Positions 16,971-26,342 of a DNA stretch of 64,000 nt are shown here, one piece after another. Every line of letters begins with the position of its first letter. The first letter of the stretch is position 1. The DNA comes from Herbaspirillum sp. GW103. Its GTDB lineage: Bacteria; Pseudomonadota; Gammaproteobacteria; Burkholderiales; Burkholderiaceae_D. Under the pieces are notes generated by a model that saw nothing but the letters and a program-made list of their open reading frames with translations, ran no database searches and had not been told where the DNA came from. Position numbers and translations under genes: made by a program. The DNA lies in the NCBI RefSeq assembly GCF_000261365.1, contig NZ_AJVC01000003.1, positions 124,001 to 188,000 on the forward strand, read 5' to 3'.

Positions 16971-18281
16971 TCAAGCGGCTTGAGTCACCACCTGGCGTGC
17001 CCGGTTCCAGCGCGGCAGGCCGGTGAAGGCGAAATCGATTTCCGGCACGTGGCCGGCCACGATCTCGGCAATGGCCCGGCCTGAACCGCAGCCCATGGTC
17101 CAGCCCAGGGTGCCGTGACCGGTGTTCAGGTACAGGTTGGCGAACTTGGTCTTGCCCACATAGGGGACGTTGGAGGGCGTCAGCGGACGCAGGCCGGTCC
17201 AGTAGGTCGGGTTTTCGTAGTCGCAGCCATCGGGGAACAGTTCACGGGTGCGGCGGGTGATGGCTTCGCAGCGGGTGGTGTTCAGTTCGCGGGTATAGCC
17301 GTTCAGTTCGCAGGTACCGGCCACGCGCAGGCGGTCGCCCAGGCGCGAGACCACCAACTTGTAGCCGTCGTCGGTGAGCGAGACGGTGGGGGCGGCGTCC
17401 GGGTTGGTGACCTTGTAGGTGGCCGAATAGCCCTTGCCGGGGTAGAGCAGCAGGTCGATGCCCAGCGGCTTGACCAGTTGCTGCGAGAAGCTGCCCATGG
17501 CGACCACGAAGGTATCGGCCTGCAAGACTTCATGGCGGCCGTCCGGGTTGATGATTTCCACGCCGGTCACGCGGGCCGATGCTCCGGCACCTTCGGTAAT
17601 GAGACGGGTGATGGTGGTGGAATAGCGGAATTCGACGCCGGCTTCCTCGCTCTTCTTGGCCAGGCCGGTGGTGAGCTTGAAGACGTCACCCGATTCATCG
17701 GTGGCGGTGAAGTCGCCGCCGACGATCTTGTTGCGGATCGAGGCCAGTGCCGGTTCGATGCGTATCACTTCATCGGCACCGATGGATTCGCGTGGGCAGC
17801 CCAGGTCGCGCATGAGTTTGGCGGCCGGCAGGGAGTCCTGGAATTCCTTTTCTTCAGTATAGAAGTGCAGGATCCCGCGGGTCAGGTGGTCGTACTGCAC
17901 GCCCGTCTCTGCGCGCACGGCCTGCAGGGTCTGGCGGCTGTATTCGCACAGGGCGACGATGTTGCGGATGTTCTCGTCGGTGCGGGCGGCGGTGCATTCG
18001 CGCAGGAAGGCCACGGCCCACTTCCATTGCAGCCATTCCGGACGGAAGCGGTAGAGCAGCGGGGCGTCTTCCTTGCCCAGCCACTTCAGGACCTTCATCG
18101 GGGCAGCCGGATTGGCCCAGGGTTCAGCGTGCGAGACCGAGATCTGACAGCCGTTGGCGAAGCTGGTTTCCTGCGCTGCGCCGGGCTGACGGTCAATGAC
18201 GGTGACGTCGTAGCCCTGCTTCTTCAGGAACCAGGCCGAAGCGGTTCCGATAATGCCTGCGCCCAATACGATCACTTTCAT
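16971..18281 (-). CDS. dadA: D-amino acid dehydrogenase
   Basis: This 436-residue FAD enzyme oxidatively deaminates D-amino acids, mainly D-alanine, to 2-oxo acids and ammonia, passing electrons to the respiratory chain. The N-terminal dinucleotide fold reads VLGAGIIGTASAW, and the C-terminal FAD segment contains LNTGHGTLGWTMGCGSG, both typical of DadA. Length is normal for the family. GGGAGAG precedes ATG 18281. No alanine racemase (dadX) or Lrp-type regulator is adjacent. It could act on D-amino acids released by the hydantoin pathway further along the window, although the two are about 15 kb apart and not linked by sequence evidence. Confidence 0.92.
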   Translation of the reverse strand: MKVIVLGAGIIGTASAWFLKKQGYDVTVIDRQPGAAQETSFANGCQISVSHAEPWANPAAPMKVLKWLGKEDAPLLYRFRPEWLQWKWAVAFLRECTAARTDENIRNIVALCEYSRQTLQAVRAETGVQYDHLTRGILHFYTEEKEFQDSLPAAKLMRDLGCPRESIGADEVIRIEPALASIRNKIVGGDFTATDESGDVFKLTTGLAKKSEEAGVEFRYSTTITRLITEGAGASARVTGVEIINPDGRHEVLQADTFVVAMGSFSQQLVKPLGIDLLLYPGKGYSATYKVTNPDAAPTVSLTDDGYKLVVSRLGDRLRVAGTCELNGYTRELNTTRCEAITRRTRELFPDGCDYENPTYWTGLRPLTPSNVPYVGKTKFANLYLNTGHGTLGWTMGCGSGRAIAEIVAGHVPEIDFAFTGLPRWNRARQVVTQAA

Positions 18282-18473
18282 CTTGCTCTCCCGGTGTTGC
18301 GTGAACTTGCTGTGGTTGTTCGGACGTTCGCATCCCTGAATTCAAATGCGAACAATGCAAGCATTGTAAGAAAAGCGCGATTGCAGATGTGATCAATACT
18401 GGATCAATTTTTTGTGAATAAAAAGACTGATGCGGAATTTTTATTCAAAATAAAAAGAAAAATCAGATCGTAT

Positions 18474-18893
18474 TTACATTTTTGAAGATGTGAAACGTGC
18501 CATCTCTTCCGCGACGGCCCGCTCTACCGTTTCGGTCAAGGCATCGCGCAGGCCTTCCCTGACGCGCTGCATCACGATCTCGGAAAGATGGTCCAGGGCC
18601 AGCGCCATCTGGTCTTGCAGGTGTTGGTGCAGCACGGTATCGACGCGTTCGAGCAGGCTTTGCAGGACGTTTTCGCGGATTTCCTGTTCCCATTGGCGGT
18701 ATTGCTCGGCGACCGGGGTAACCGGGGGCATGGCGGCCATCATGGGCGCCGCAGCGGCGGGTGCCTGGTAGCTGGCCGCAGCAGGCTGGGTATGGAAGGC
18801 GCCGGGCTGCGCGGGCGCGGTGTAATCCGGGGCGGCAGGTGCCAGCGGGATGATCTCGGTGAGGAGGGGAATGCTGTTGTCGTCGTGGTTCAT
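18474..18893 (-). CDS. Hypothetical protein downstream of holC
   Basis: I do not recognise this 139-residue protein. Its N-terminal half is Ala/Pro-rich and probably disordered. Its C-terminal half (about 75-139) is helical, with regular hydrophobic spacing and the segment VLQSLLERVDTVLHQHLQDQ, suggesting a coiled coil or oligomerisation helix. It follows holC on the minus strand with a 22-base gap, so the two are probably cotranscribed. An in-frame upstream extension overlaps holC and has no conserved look; ATG 18893 is the sensible start. Function is unknown. Confidence 0.7.
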   Translation of the reverse strand: MNHDDNSIPLLTEIIPLAPAAPDYTAPAQPGAFHTQPAAASYQAPAAAAPMMAAMPPVTPVAEQYRQWEQEIRENVLQSLLERVDTVLHQHLQDQMALALDHLSEIVMQRVREGLRDALTETVERAVAEEMARFTSSKM

Positions 18894-18915
18894 GGCATGA
18901 GCGGGCGGGGCGGGC

Positions 18916-19335
18916 TCAGGCGGCCACATGGTGCGAGAGGGGGTAGCCGCGTTCTTTATAGAAACGGTAGCGGTCACGGCCGGCGGCCTTGTCGGCATCG
19001 TCGGCGGAAATGATTTCCAGCAGGCGTTCGAAGCGCGCGAAGTGCGCGGGGGTGTCGCCACCCAGGTTGATGAGGATCTGGTGGTGCGGCAGTTCGGTGC
19101 TGTCGTCGGCGGTCAGGATGATGGGCGTCTGCGCTGCCAGCGGGTCGCCGGCCATCACGTGGGGCAGGAAATCCTGCTCGGAAAAGCTCCAGAGCGCCTG
19201 GTCGAGTTGCTGCAACTCGGCGCGGTCGGGCGTGCGCAGCACCAGGTTGGCGCCGGAAGCGCGCGCTTTGCGCACCAGACGGCACACGTAAGCGATCTTT
19301 TGCGGGACGTTGCTGTGGAAGTCGATTCGGGTCAT
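18916..19335 (-). CDS. holC: DNA polymerase III subunit chi
   Basis: This 139-residue protein is HolC, which with psi links the clamp loader to single-strand-binding protein. It has the family start MTRIDFHSNVP, a central DQALWSFSEQDFLPH and a C-terminal DADKAAGRDRYRFYKERGY. Length is normal for chi. A TATACT box on the minus strand (19347-19342) lies seven bases before the start codon and could drive a short-leader message. In many relatives holC follows pepA; here the upstream neighbour is instead the divergent type VI cargo module. That difference is only suggestive of an insertion. Confidence 0.9.
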   Translation of the reverse strand: MTRIDFHSNVPQKIAYVCRLVRKARASGANLVLRTPDRAELQQLDQALWSFSEQDFLPHVMAGDPLAAQTPIILTADDSTELPHHQILINLGGDTPAHFARFERLLEIISADDADKAAGRDRYRFYKERGYPLSHHVAA

Positions 19336-19586
19336 CCCGTCAGTATAGTGGGTCGCGGTGCAGCAGGCTATCGGAGTGCCAAAGAACGCCCTTGTCCGCC
19401 GGATTTCGGTGGTGGTTCCCGTCAGGTGAGTCGATCTTTTTCGAGAAATGGAGCCTGATTGCTTGAGGGCAATCTGCTTTGCCGGTTGTCAAATTTAGAC
19501 TCCTTTCACTCCAAAACGTCAGCACCTCTTCAGCAAGCGCTGATGGGCTTTGGGGCGAGCGTTTGCGACTGATGGAAGGAGCAAAA
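19336..19586. other. Divergent gap between holC and the type VI cargo module
   Basis: This stretch separates the minus-strand holC from the plus-strand cargo genes. I see a possible holC -10 box at 19342-19347 but no convincing plus-strand promoter and no terminal repeats that would mark an insertion boundary. Confidence 0.4.
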
Positions 19587-19700
19587 ATGAAACACACGGA
19601 ATCGGATGGGCGGCACTTGGTAAGCGATTTTTTAGGCAGCATCGGCACGCATGGCCTTCTACAAGCTGGCTACCTGTGCCGGACGGGAGATCGCGCATGA
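19587..19700 (+). CDS. Small ORF coupled to the PAAR gene
   Basis: This 37-codon frame starts at an ATG with a strong AAGGAG ribosome site seven bases upstream. It ends in TGA overlapping the PAAR gene start (ATGA at 19697-19700). That arrangement predicts translational coupling into the PAAR gene. The peptide begins MKHTESDGRHLVSDF and has no recognised domain, signal peptide or membrane helix. It could be a real small protein, a leader peptide, or the remnant of a larger upstream gene. The ribosome site and overlap are seen; the function is not known. Confidence 0.45.
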   Translation: MKHTESDGRHLVSDFLGSIGTHGLLQAGYLCRTGDRA

Positions 19701-20248
19701 AGATCATCGGTTGGATTCGCTACGGTGACAAAGCCGCCTGCGGCGGTACGGTGATCGAAGGTGACCAGACTTGCCTCAGCCATGGGCGTGCCTACGCATT
19801 CCAAGGCGCTCGCATGGCGTGCCGCAAGAGTTGCATCATTGCACATGGTTTCCCTCGCTCCACCTTGACCAATGGACGGCCGCAGGTGATCCATGGAATG
19901 AAAACGAGTGCCGGATGCCCGTTGCTATCAACGCTCAATGATATTGACGGGGTAGGTAATGCGAGCGGGGAAACTATCGCCGAAAAGCACTTTCTCAACG
20001 CCGAGGGCGATTGGATGCCTATCAAAGAGCCGGAGCCACACGAAGCCCGCTACGATGAACAACCCCAGCTTATTGCGCGGCCCATTGAAGGCGTACCCTG
20101 GTACGTCCAGACGATGGATGGGCGTAGATTCTCTGGCCGGGCCGAGCCCGATGGCCAACTGCCGCGCATTGATACCTATGGGGAAGATGAATACGTCGTT
20201 TATTGGGGAGATGAGGCTCTCATCAAGATGGAAGAGGCGCAAGCATGA
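19697..20248 (+). CDS. PAAR-domain protein, type VI secretion spike tip
   Basis: This 183-residue protein begins with a PAAR domain (about 1-85), with repeated Gly/Cys/His positions such as YGDKAACGGTVIEGD and the pair of HG segments near residues 50 and 67. PAAR proteins cap the VgrG spike of the type VI secretion system and carry effectors. The C-terminal 90 residues are an extension of unknown fold, probably an adaptor for the next gene's product. The stop overlaps the Tae4-like gene start (ATGA). A GGGAGA ribosome site precedes ATG 19697. No vgrG or core type VI genes are in the window, so it must use a system encoded elsewhere. Confidence 0.85.
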   Translation: MKIIGWIRYGDKAACGGTVIEGDQTCLSHGRAYAFQGARMACRKSCIIAHGFPRSTLTNGRPQVIHGMKTSAGCPLLSTLNDIDGVGNASGETIAEKHFLNAEGDWMPIKEPEPHEARYDEQPQLIARPIEGVPWYVQTMDGRRFSGRAEPDGQLPRIDTYGEDEYVVYWGDEALIKMEEAQA

Positions 20249-20883
20249 GCAAGATTCTGGTGCAACAAGCCAAGGTGCGGACCAACACCATCAAGGACTC
20301 GGTGTGCAAGATTGACGTGCCTGTCGTGAAATTCTCGGACCTGTGGGACAACTACGTGAGTGGCGCTCCGTTCAAGCCGGGGCCTGAGGACAAAGGGGAC
20401 TATAGCAACCAGTGCGCCTTGCGCGTCAGTGCCACATTTCACAAGGTGGGCATTCAGATGCGCTCCTTCTCGCAGAAGACGGTCAAGCCGATGCCAGGCG
20501 CCAAAGCCTTGGGCCGTGTCATGATGGATGGCAAGCCGGCAGCCGTGCGAGCGTATGAGCTTGGCGAGTGGCTCAAGCTGCAACCATTCTGCGGTTTGCC
20601 CAAGCAGCCAGAGGACATCACAGGCAAGGATTGGGAGTCGAAGGTGAAAGGGCGTACAGGGATCATCATGTTTCATGCTTATTGGACGCGAGAAGGGCAA
20701 ACTGCCGCTAATGCCAGCGGTGGACATATCGACCTGTGGAATGGATCACGACTCACCAACAACGGAATCGCTGGGACGTTAGAAACATTCGCACGATTCT
20801 CACTGGGCATCCATCGCCCTTGGCCTCACTTTTACTCTGACCTTAGAGCGTCAAAACTCATACTCTTCTTTGAGGTGAAGTGA
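20245..20883 (+). CDS. Tae4-like type VI secretion amidase effector
   Basis: This 212-residue protein resembles Tae4, an NlpC/P60-type amidase injected by type VI secretion to cut peptidoglycan peptide stems in rival cells. Cys57 in SNQCALRVS and His161 in GGHIDLWNG match the Tae4 catalytic Cys-His pair and its surroundings. There is no signal peptide, as expected for spike-delivered cargo. It overlaps the PAAR gene by four bases and is followed at once by a small membrane-protein gene. Base composition is visibly AT-richer than the flanking housekeeping genes, consistent with horizontal acquisition. Tae4 identity rests on motifs and context. Confidence 0.85.
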   Translation: MSKILVQQAKVRTNTIKDSVCKIDVPVVKFSDLWDNYVSGAPFKPGPEDKGDYSNQCALRVSATFHKVGIQMRSFSQKTVKPMPGAKALGRVMMDGKPAAVRAYELGEWLKLQPFCGLPKQPEDITGKDWESKVKGRTGIIMFHAYWTREGQTAANASGGHIDLWNGSRLTNNGIAGTLETFARFSLGIHRPWPHFYSDLRASKLILFFEVK

Positions 20884-20885
20884 TC

Positions 20886-21182
20886 ATGAGAAAGACTGCT
20901 CTGTTCTGTGCAGGACTTCTAATCGGATACATTTTCGACTTGATTCCTTCGCTGTTTGAAATCGTGGCCAATACCAACATCTGTATCGAATCATGTCCTG
21001 GCGTACTACGTGGAATTTCACTTGCAATCTATGCCGCGATGCCAATTCTGTGGGGAGCTGGTCTGCCGCTCACCGTTGGAAAACCTCAGGCATCCAGGAT
21101 CTTGATTTGCTTGTTGCTTGCGTCGACGTTTGTCATGCTCATATTGACGTGGTTTCTCTATGTCCATCAGCATCCTCATTGA
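20886..21182 (+). CDS. Three-helix membrane protein, putative immunity to the Tae4-like effector
   Basis: This 98-residue protein has three hydrophobic segments (about 4-24, 43-62 and 71-92) and two cysteines in the loop NICIESCPG. I do not recognise its family. It lies immediately downstream of the effector, the usual place for the immunity gene. Characterised Tai4 immunity proteins are soluble periplasmic proteins with a cleaved signal, so a polytopic membrane protein would be atypical. ATG 20886 follows GGTGA seven bases upstream; GTG 20880 is an alternative that overlaps the effector stop. The immunity role is inferred from position only. Confidence 0.65.
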   Translation: MRKTALFCAGLLIGYIFDLIPSLFEIVANTNICIESCPGVLRGISLAIYAAMPILWGAGLPLTVGKPQASRILICLLLASTFVMLILTWFLYVHQHPH

Positions 21183-21322
21183 TCCAGCAAGTGGACCTGG
21201 GGCAAGGCCTTGTCATTTCTGGTGCTCGGTACATTGGCTTCAGCGTCAATCCCTGAGCAGGTTTCGCTAGCCACGAAAATGTATCAATGCGTTTCACCGG
21301 TAGAGACAACAGTCCCGGAAAC

Positions 21323-21354
21323 AACAAAGCCCCGGTTTCCACCGAGGCTTTGTT
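21323..21354. terminator. Terminator between the type VI module and prlC
   Basis: AACAAAGCCCCGG (21323-21335) pairs with CCGAGGCTTTGTT (21342-21354) with one mismatch around a six-base loop. T-rich flanks on both strands suit the converging module and prlC transcripts. Confidence 0.75.
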
Positions 21355-21376
21355 TACTACCTGAAGAATTGGCGAC

Positions 21377-23452
21377 TCAGGCCGCCATCCCACTATGCCG
21401 CAACAGCGCATCAATGCTCGGCTCCCGCCCACGGAACGCCTTGAAGGACTCGATGGCCGGACGCGAACCGCCCACGGCCAGGATTTCCTGCTGGAAGCGG
21501 CGGCCGGTTTCCAGCGAGATCACATTGCCGCTGCTGGCAGCTGCCTCTTCAAAGGCGCTGTAAGCGTCAGCCGACAGCACTTCCGCCCACTTGTAGCTGT
21601 AGTAACCCGCCGCATACCCACCCGCAAAGATGTGCGAGAACGAATGCTGGAAGCGGTTGAATTCCGGCGGGCGGATCACGGCGATGCGGTCGCGCACGCT
21701 GTCGAGCAACTGCTGTACGGTCTGCTGGCCACCGACTTCATATTCATGGTGGATCAGCATGTCGAACAGCGAGAACTCCACCTGGCGCAGCATCTGCAGG
21801 CCGGACTGGAAGTTCTTGGCGGCGATCATCTTGTCATACAGCGCGCGCGGCAGCGGCTCGCCGGTCTCGGCATGTGCGGTCAGCTGCTGCAGCACATCCC
21901 ATTCCCAGCAGAAGTTTTCCATGAACTGCGAAGGCAGTTCCACCGCATCCCATTCCACGCCGGAAATACCCGATACGCCCACTTCATCGACCTGCGTCAG
22001 CATGTGGTGCAGACCATGGCCAAACTCATGGAACAGGGTGATGACTTCATCATGGGTGAACAGGGCCGGCTTGGTCACGCCATCGACCACGGCAGGTTCG
22101 GTGAAATTGCAGACCAGATAGGCAATCGGGGTTTGCACGCCCTGCGCGGTGAGGCGGCGGGCGCGGGCGTCATCCATCCAGGCGCCGCCACGCTTGCCGG
22201 AGCGGGCATACAGGTCCAGATAGAACTGGCCAACCAGTTGGCCATCGCGCTCGATGCGGAAGAACTTCACATCCTTGTGCCAGACCGGGGCGGTATCGGG
22301 CTTGATCTGCACGCCGAACAGTTGCTGCGCCACCTGGAACAGGCCGCCGACCACCTTGGGCTCGGGGAAGTATTGCTTCACTTCCTGTTCCGAGAAGGCG
22401 TAGCGCTGCTCGCGCAGCTTTTCGGAGGCATAGGTGCTGTCCCAGGCCTTCAGGTCGTCCAGACCCAGCTTTTCGCGGGCGAAGGTCTTCAGTTCTTCAT
22501 AGTCTTTCTGGCCGAAGGGGCGGGCGCGCTGGCCCAGGTCTTCCAGGAAGGCGATCACTTCGCTGGGTGACTTGGCCATCTTGGCCACCAGCGAGACTTC
22601 GGCGAAGTTGGCATAGCCCAGCAATTGCGCTTCTTCCTTGCGCAGTTGCAGGATCTGGTCGATGTTGGCGCTGTTGTCCCATTCGGGCTTTGCGCCCAGT
22701 TCCGACGCCTTGGTCGCGTTGGCGCGGTAGATCTTCTCGCGCAGCGCGCGATTATCTGCATATTGCAGAACCGGGAAATACGAGGGGAAGTGCAGCGTGA
22801 ACTTGTAGCCGGGCTTGCCGTCCTTCTCGGCGGCGGCACGTGCAGCTTGCTTCACATCGGCCGGAAGCCCCGACAATTCGGCCTCGTCCTCGACGAAGAG
22901 GGCGAAATCATTGGTGGCATCCAGCACGTTCTCGGAGAAACGCGTGGTCAGCATGGCCTGCTTTTCCTGGATCTCGGCGAAGCGTTCCTTCTTGTCCTCG
23001 GCCAGTTCGGCGCCGGACAGACGGAAATCGCGCACGGCATTGTCCACCACCTTGCGGCGCGCGGCCGACAGGGAAGCGAAGGCCGGGCTGGTCTGCAGCG
23101 CCTTGTACTTCTCGAACAACGCCAGGTTCTGGCCCAGCCCGGTCCAGAATTCCACCAGGCGCGGCTGGTTCTCATTGTAGGTGGCGCGCAGGGCCGGGGT
23201 GTCCATCACCGAATTCAAGTGGCCGACCACGCTCCAGGCGCGGCCCAGCTTTTCGGTGGCCGATTCCAGCGGCTCGACGAAATTGTCCCAGGTGACTTCG
23301 GCCATCGGCGCTTCCAGTTCGGTGACCAGGCGGCTGGCGTCGGCCAGCAGCTTGTCCAGCGCCGGGGTGACGTGTTCGGGCTGGATGGCGTCGAACTGGG
23401 CATAGCCCGAGAAATCGAGCAGGGGATTGGCGGCGATGTCGTTGGTGGTCAT
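21377..23452 (-). CDS. prlC: Oligopeptidase A (M3 family metallopeptidase)
   Basis: This 691-residue cytosolic zinc peptidase degrades short peptides, including cleaved signal peptides. It has the M3 active-site motif HEFGH within LFHEFGHGLHHML, and the downstream Glu region GVEWDAVELPSQFMEN. Length and start are typical of PrlC. I chose ATG 23452 (MTTNDIAANPLLDF), which begins the conserved region, over an in-frame ATG eight codons earlier. It lies 69 bases downstream of folD on the same strand, so a folD-prlC operon is likely. Confidence 0.95.
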   Translation of the reverse strand: MTTNDIAANPLLDFSGYAQFDAIQPEHVTPALDKLLADASRLVTELEAPMAEVTWDNFVEPLESATEKLGRAWSVVGHLNSVMDTPALRATYNENQPRLVEFWTGLGQNLALFEKYKALQTSPAFASLSAARRKVVDNAVRDFRLSGAELAEDKKERFAEIQEKQAMLTTRFSENVLDATNDFALFVEDEAELSGLPADVKQAARAAAEKDGKPGYKFTLHFPSYFPVLQYADNRALREKIYRANATKASELGAKPEWDNSANIDQILQLRKEEAQLLGYANFAEVSLVAKMAKSPSEVIAFLEDLGQRARPFGQKDYEELKTFAREKLGLDDLKAWDSTYASEKLREQRYAFSEQEVKQYFPEPKVVGGLFQVAQQLFGVQIKPDTAPVWHKDVKFFRIERDGQLVGQFYLDLYARSGKRGGAWMDDARARRLTAQGVQTPIAYLVCNFTEPAVVDGVTKPALFTHDEVITLFHEFGHGLHHMLTQVDEVGVSGISGVEWDAVELPSQFMENFCWEWDVLQQLTAHAETGEPLPRALYDKMIAAKNFQSGLQMLRQVEFSLFDMLIHHEYEVGGQQTVQQLLDSVRDRIAVIRPPEFNRFQHSFSHIFAGGYAAGYYSYKWAEVLSADAYSAFEEAAASSGNVISLETGRRFQQEILAVGGSRPAIESFKAFRGREPSIDALLRHSGMAA

Positions 23453-23521
23453 GGGCTCTCGTTTCTCTGAAAACATCCGGCAGCCAGGCCGCCGGAGGGT
23501 ATTGCGCTAGGGGCGTGCCGA

Positions 23522-24367
23522 TCAGCTGCGTTCGGCGGCTTCGATGGTGTTGACCAGCAGCATGGTGATGGTCATCGGACCCACGCCACCCGGCACCGGG
23601 GTGATCCAGCCGGCGACTTCCTTCGCGTTGGCGAAATCGACGTCGCCACACAGCTTGCCGTTGTCGTCGCGGTTCATGCCGACGTCGATGACGACCGCGC
23701 CAGGCTTGACCATATCCGCAGTGACAATGTTGCGCTTGCCGGTGGCGACCACCAGGATGTCGGCCTGGCGGGTGTGGTGGCCGAGGTCACGGGTCTTGGA
23801 GTTACAGATAGTGACGGTGGCACCCGCTTGCAAGAGCAACATGGCTTGCGGCTTGCCGACGATGTTGGAAGCCCCCACCACCACGGCATTGGCGCCGCGC
23901 ACCGGGTAATTGATCGATTCCAGCATCTTCATGACGCCGTAGGGCGTGCAGGGGCGGAACAGCGGCTGGCCGGTCATCAACAGGCCGGCGTTGCTGACGT
24001 GGAAGCCGTCCACGTCCTTTTCCGGGGCGATGGCTTCGATCACCTTGTGGGCGTCGATGTGCGCCGGCAGCGGCAGCTGCACCAGGATGCCGTTGATCTT
24101 GGGATCGCCGTTGAGGGCGTCGATGCGGGCCAGGAGCTCGGCTTCCGTCATCGTGGCTTCATATTTTTCCAGCACGGAGTGCAGGCCATTGTCCTGGCAG
24201 GCCTTGACCTTGTTGCGCACGTAGACTTGGGAAGCCGGGCTGTCGCCCACCAGGATCACGGCCAGGCCGGGTTGCTTGCCTTGGGCGGTGAGGGCGGCGG
24301 CGCGCTGGGCCACTTCGGCGCGCAGTTGTTGGGAGAGCAGGTTTCCGTCGATCAGTTGGGCAGACAT
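23522..24367 (-). CDS. folD: Bifunctional methylenetetrahydrofolate dehydrogenase/cyclohydrolase
   Basis: This 281-residue protein is FolD, which interconverts 5,10-methylene-THF and 10-formyl-THF in one-carbon metabolism. It carries the two family signatures: [20 protein letters not shown] (split across the N-terminal domain) and [13 protein letters not shown] near the C-terminus. The catalytic Lys lies in YVRNKVKAC. Length is standard. It precedes prlC on the minus strand. The ribosome site before ATG 24367 is weak. Confidence 0.96.
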   Translation of the reverse strand: MSAQLIDGNLLSQQLRAEVAQRAAALTAQGKQPGLAVILVGDSPASQVYVRNKVKACQDNGLHSVLEKYEATMTEAELLARIDALNGDPKINGILVQLPLPAHIDAHKVIEAIAPEKDVDGFHVSNAGLLMTGQPLFRPCTPYGVMKMLESINYPVRGANAVVVGASNIVGKPQAMLLLQAGATVTICNSKTRDLGHHTRQADILVVATGKRNIVTADMVKPGAVVIDVGMNRDDNGKLCGDVDFANAKEVAGWITPVPGGVGPMTITMLLVNTIEAAERS

Positions 24368-24661
24368 GGCAGATAGGGCAAATAGAAAGTGAAGGGCAGG
24401 GCTGGGAAGAAAGCGCCCGGACAGGCCGGGGCCACTGAAGGGCGCTAGGCGCCAGAACCCGTGATTATAAAGCCAGGCGGCAGGCCGGACGAAATGCCGG
24501 CGAGCGAGGATTTGTTGTCATATTGAAAATAGATATTGTCCCCTTGATCTGACATTGGCTTTTGGGGCAGCGCACGACGGGGATTTGCAATTTCGGTTAT
24601 GCTCCCGCAACCAAGCCTCCCGGCCCCTGATAGACCGCCCTGAAGAAACAAGGATTACCGC
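24368..24661. other. Divergent folD-gshA intergenic region
   Basis: This 294-base gap must contain the promoters of folD and gshA. I see no clear consensus boxes, RNA structure or small gene in it. Confidence 0.5.
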
Positions 24662-26257
24662 ATGACCGATCTCCTGACCCGCCGCCTGCACCAGCTATCC
24701 CAGCCGCAACATCTTGCGTTGTTGGGCCAGGGCCTGCGCGGGGTGGAGCGGGAGACGCTGCGCGTGGACGCCCGGGGCCACCTGGCCCGCACGCCCCATC
24801 CGCCGGCACTGGGTTCGGCCCTGACCAATGACCTGATCACCACCGATTACTCTGAAGCGCTGCTGGAATTCATCACCCCGGCCATGCCCGACATCGCCGA
24901 TGCCTTGCAGCGCCTGGATGAGATCCACCGCTTTGCCTATACCAAACTGGGGGGCGAATTCCTGTGGAACGCCTCCATGCCCTGCGTGCTGCCGCCGGAA
25001 GACGAGATTCCCATCGCCTGGTACGGCAGCTCTCACATCGGCATGTTGAAACACGTCTACCGCCGTGGCCTGGCGCTGCGCTATGGCCGTACCATGCAGT
25101 GCATCGCGGGTATTCACTACAACTTCTCCTTGAGTGAAGACCTGTGGGAAGTCCTGCGCGAGGGCGATGAGAGCGTCGATCCCTCGCTGTCGCGCCGCGA
25201 TTACCAGTCCGAGCGCTACATCGCCCTGATCCGCAACTTCCGCCGCTACAGCTGGTTGCTGATGTACCTGTTCGGCGCCTCGCCGGCGGTGGCGACCAAT
25301 TTCCTGCGCGGCCGCCCGCACCAGCTGGAGACCCTCTCCGAGGACACGCTCTACCTGCCTTACGGCACCAGCCTGCGCATGAGCGACCTGGGTTACCAGA
25401 ACCACGCCCAGGCCAACATCACACCGCATTACAACAACCTGCCAGCCTACATCCGCAGCCTGTCGCATGCGGTCAGCGAGCCGTATCCGCCCTATGAAGC
25501 CATCGGTACCAAGCGCGACGGCGAATGGGTACAGATCAATACCAACATCCTGCAGATCGAAAACGAGTTCTACTCCTCGATTCGCCCCAAGCGCGTCATC
25601 AACAGCGGCGAGCGGCCGATACAGGCGCTCTCGGCGCGCGGCGTGCAGTATGTGGAAGTGCGCTGCATGGACATCGATCCCTTCAATCCCTTGGGCATCG
25701 GGCTGGAAGCCGCGCGCTTCCTGGATGTGTTTCTGCACTTCCTGGCGCTGGAATCGAGCTGCCTGACCTCGGACGAGGAAGGCGTGGAAAATCGCGCCAA
25801 CTTCCTGGCCACCGTCAAGGAAGGTCGTCGGCCGGGCCTGCGCCTGCAATTCAAGGGGGAATCCCTGCTGCTGACCGACTGGGGCCGCCAGTTGCTGGAC
25901 CGCATGGCACCGGTGGCCGAGCTGCTGGACCGTCAGCGCGGCGGCAGCCAGCACCGCGACAGCCTGGCCGCCCAGCGCGCCAAGCTGGCCGATCCCGATG
26001 CCACGCCCTCGGCACGCGTGCTGCGGGAAATCCGCGCCGCCGGCAATTCCTTCCCGGCCTATACCCTCGCCCAGAGTCAGCGCCAGGCCGCCGAACTGAT
26101 CGCCCGTCCGTTGTCGCCCGACCAGACCGCCGATTTTGTCGCCATCGCTCAGGCTTCGCTGGATGCCCAGCGCGAGATCGAACGCACCCAGGTGGGCGAC
26201 TTCGATACCTTCGTGGCGGCTTACCGGGCCAGCACCCTGGGCAATATCGCTATCTAG
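24662..26257 (+). CDS. gshA: Glutamate-cysteine ligase
   Basis: This 531-residue enzyme catalyses the first step of glutathione synthesis, joining glutamate and cysteine with ATP. It matches proteobacterial GshA type 1: [13 protein letters not shown] at the N-terminus, [20 protein letters not shown], the metal-site [13 protein letters not shown] and [14 protein letters not shown]. Length is normal. AAGGA lies seven bases before ATG 24662. It is monocistronic: a strong terminator follows about 55 bases after the stop. gshB is not in the window. Confidence 0.96.
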   Translation: MTDLLTRRLHQLSQPQHLALLGQGLRGVERETLRVDARGHLARTPHPPALGSALTNDLITTDYSEALLEFITPAMPDIADALQRLDEIHRFAYTKLGGEFLWNASMPCVLPPEDEIPIAWYGSSHIGMLKHVYRRGLALRYGRTMQCIAGIHYNFSLSEDLWEVLREGDESVDPSLSRRDYQSERYIALIRNFRRYSWLLMYLFGASPAVATNFLRGRPHQLETLSEDTLYLPYGTSLRMSDLGYQNHAQANITPHYNNLPAYIRSLSHAVSEPYPPYEAIGTKRDGEWVQINTNILQIENEFYSSIRPKRVINSGERPIQALSARGVQYVEVRCMDIDPFNPLGIGLEAARFLDVFLHFLALESSCLTSDEEGVENRANFLATVKEGRRPGLRLQFKGESLLLTDWGRQLLDRMAPVAELLDRQRGGSQHRDSLAAQRAKLADPDATPSARVLREIRAAGNSFPAYTLAQSQRQAAELIARPLSPDQTADFVAIAQASLDAQREIERTQVGDFDTFVAAYRASTLGNIAI

Positions 26258-26311
26258 CCCGCCTTCGCTTGTTCACTTATATAGAGCAATAACTGAACAA
26301 GAAACCGACAA

Positions 26312-26342
26312 GAGCGCCTCGTCCCCGGACGAGGCGTTTTTG
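26312..26342 (+). terminator. Intrinsic terminator of gshA
   Basis: CGCCTCGTCC (26315-26324) pairs with GGACGAGGCG (26327-26336), followed by a run of T. It is a textbook intrinsic terminator. Confidence 0.9.

Noticed and set aside
19336..21376. Transposon or integron boundaries around the type VI module
   Set aside because: I found no terminal inverted repeats, target duplications, integrase or tRNA next to it, so only compositional evidence supports transfer.
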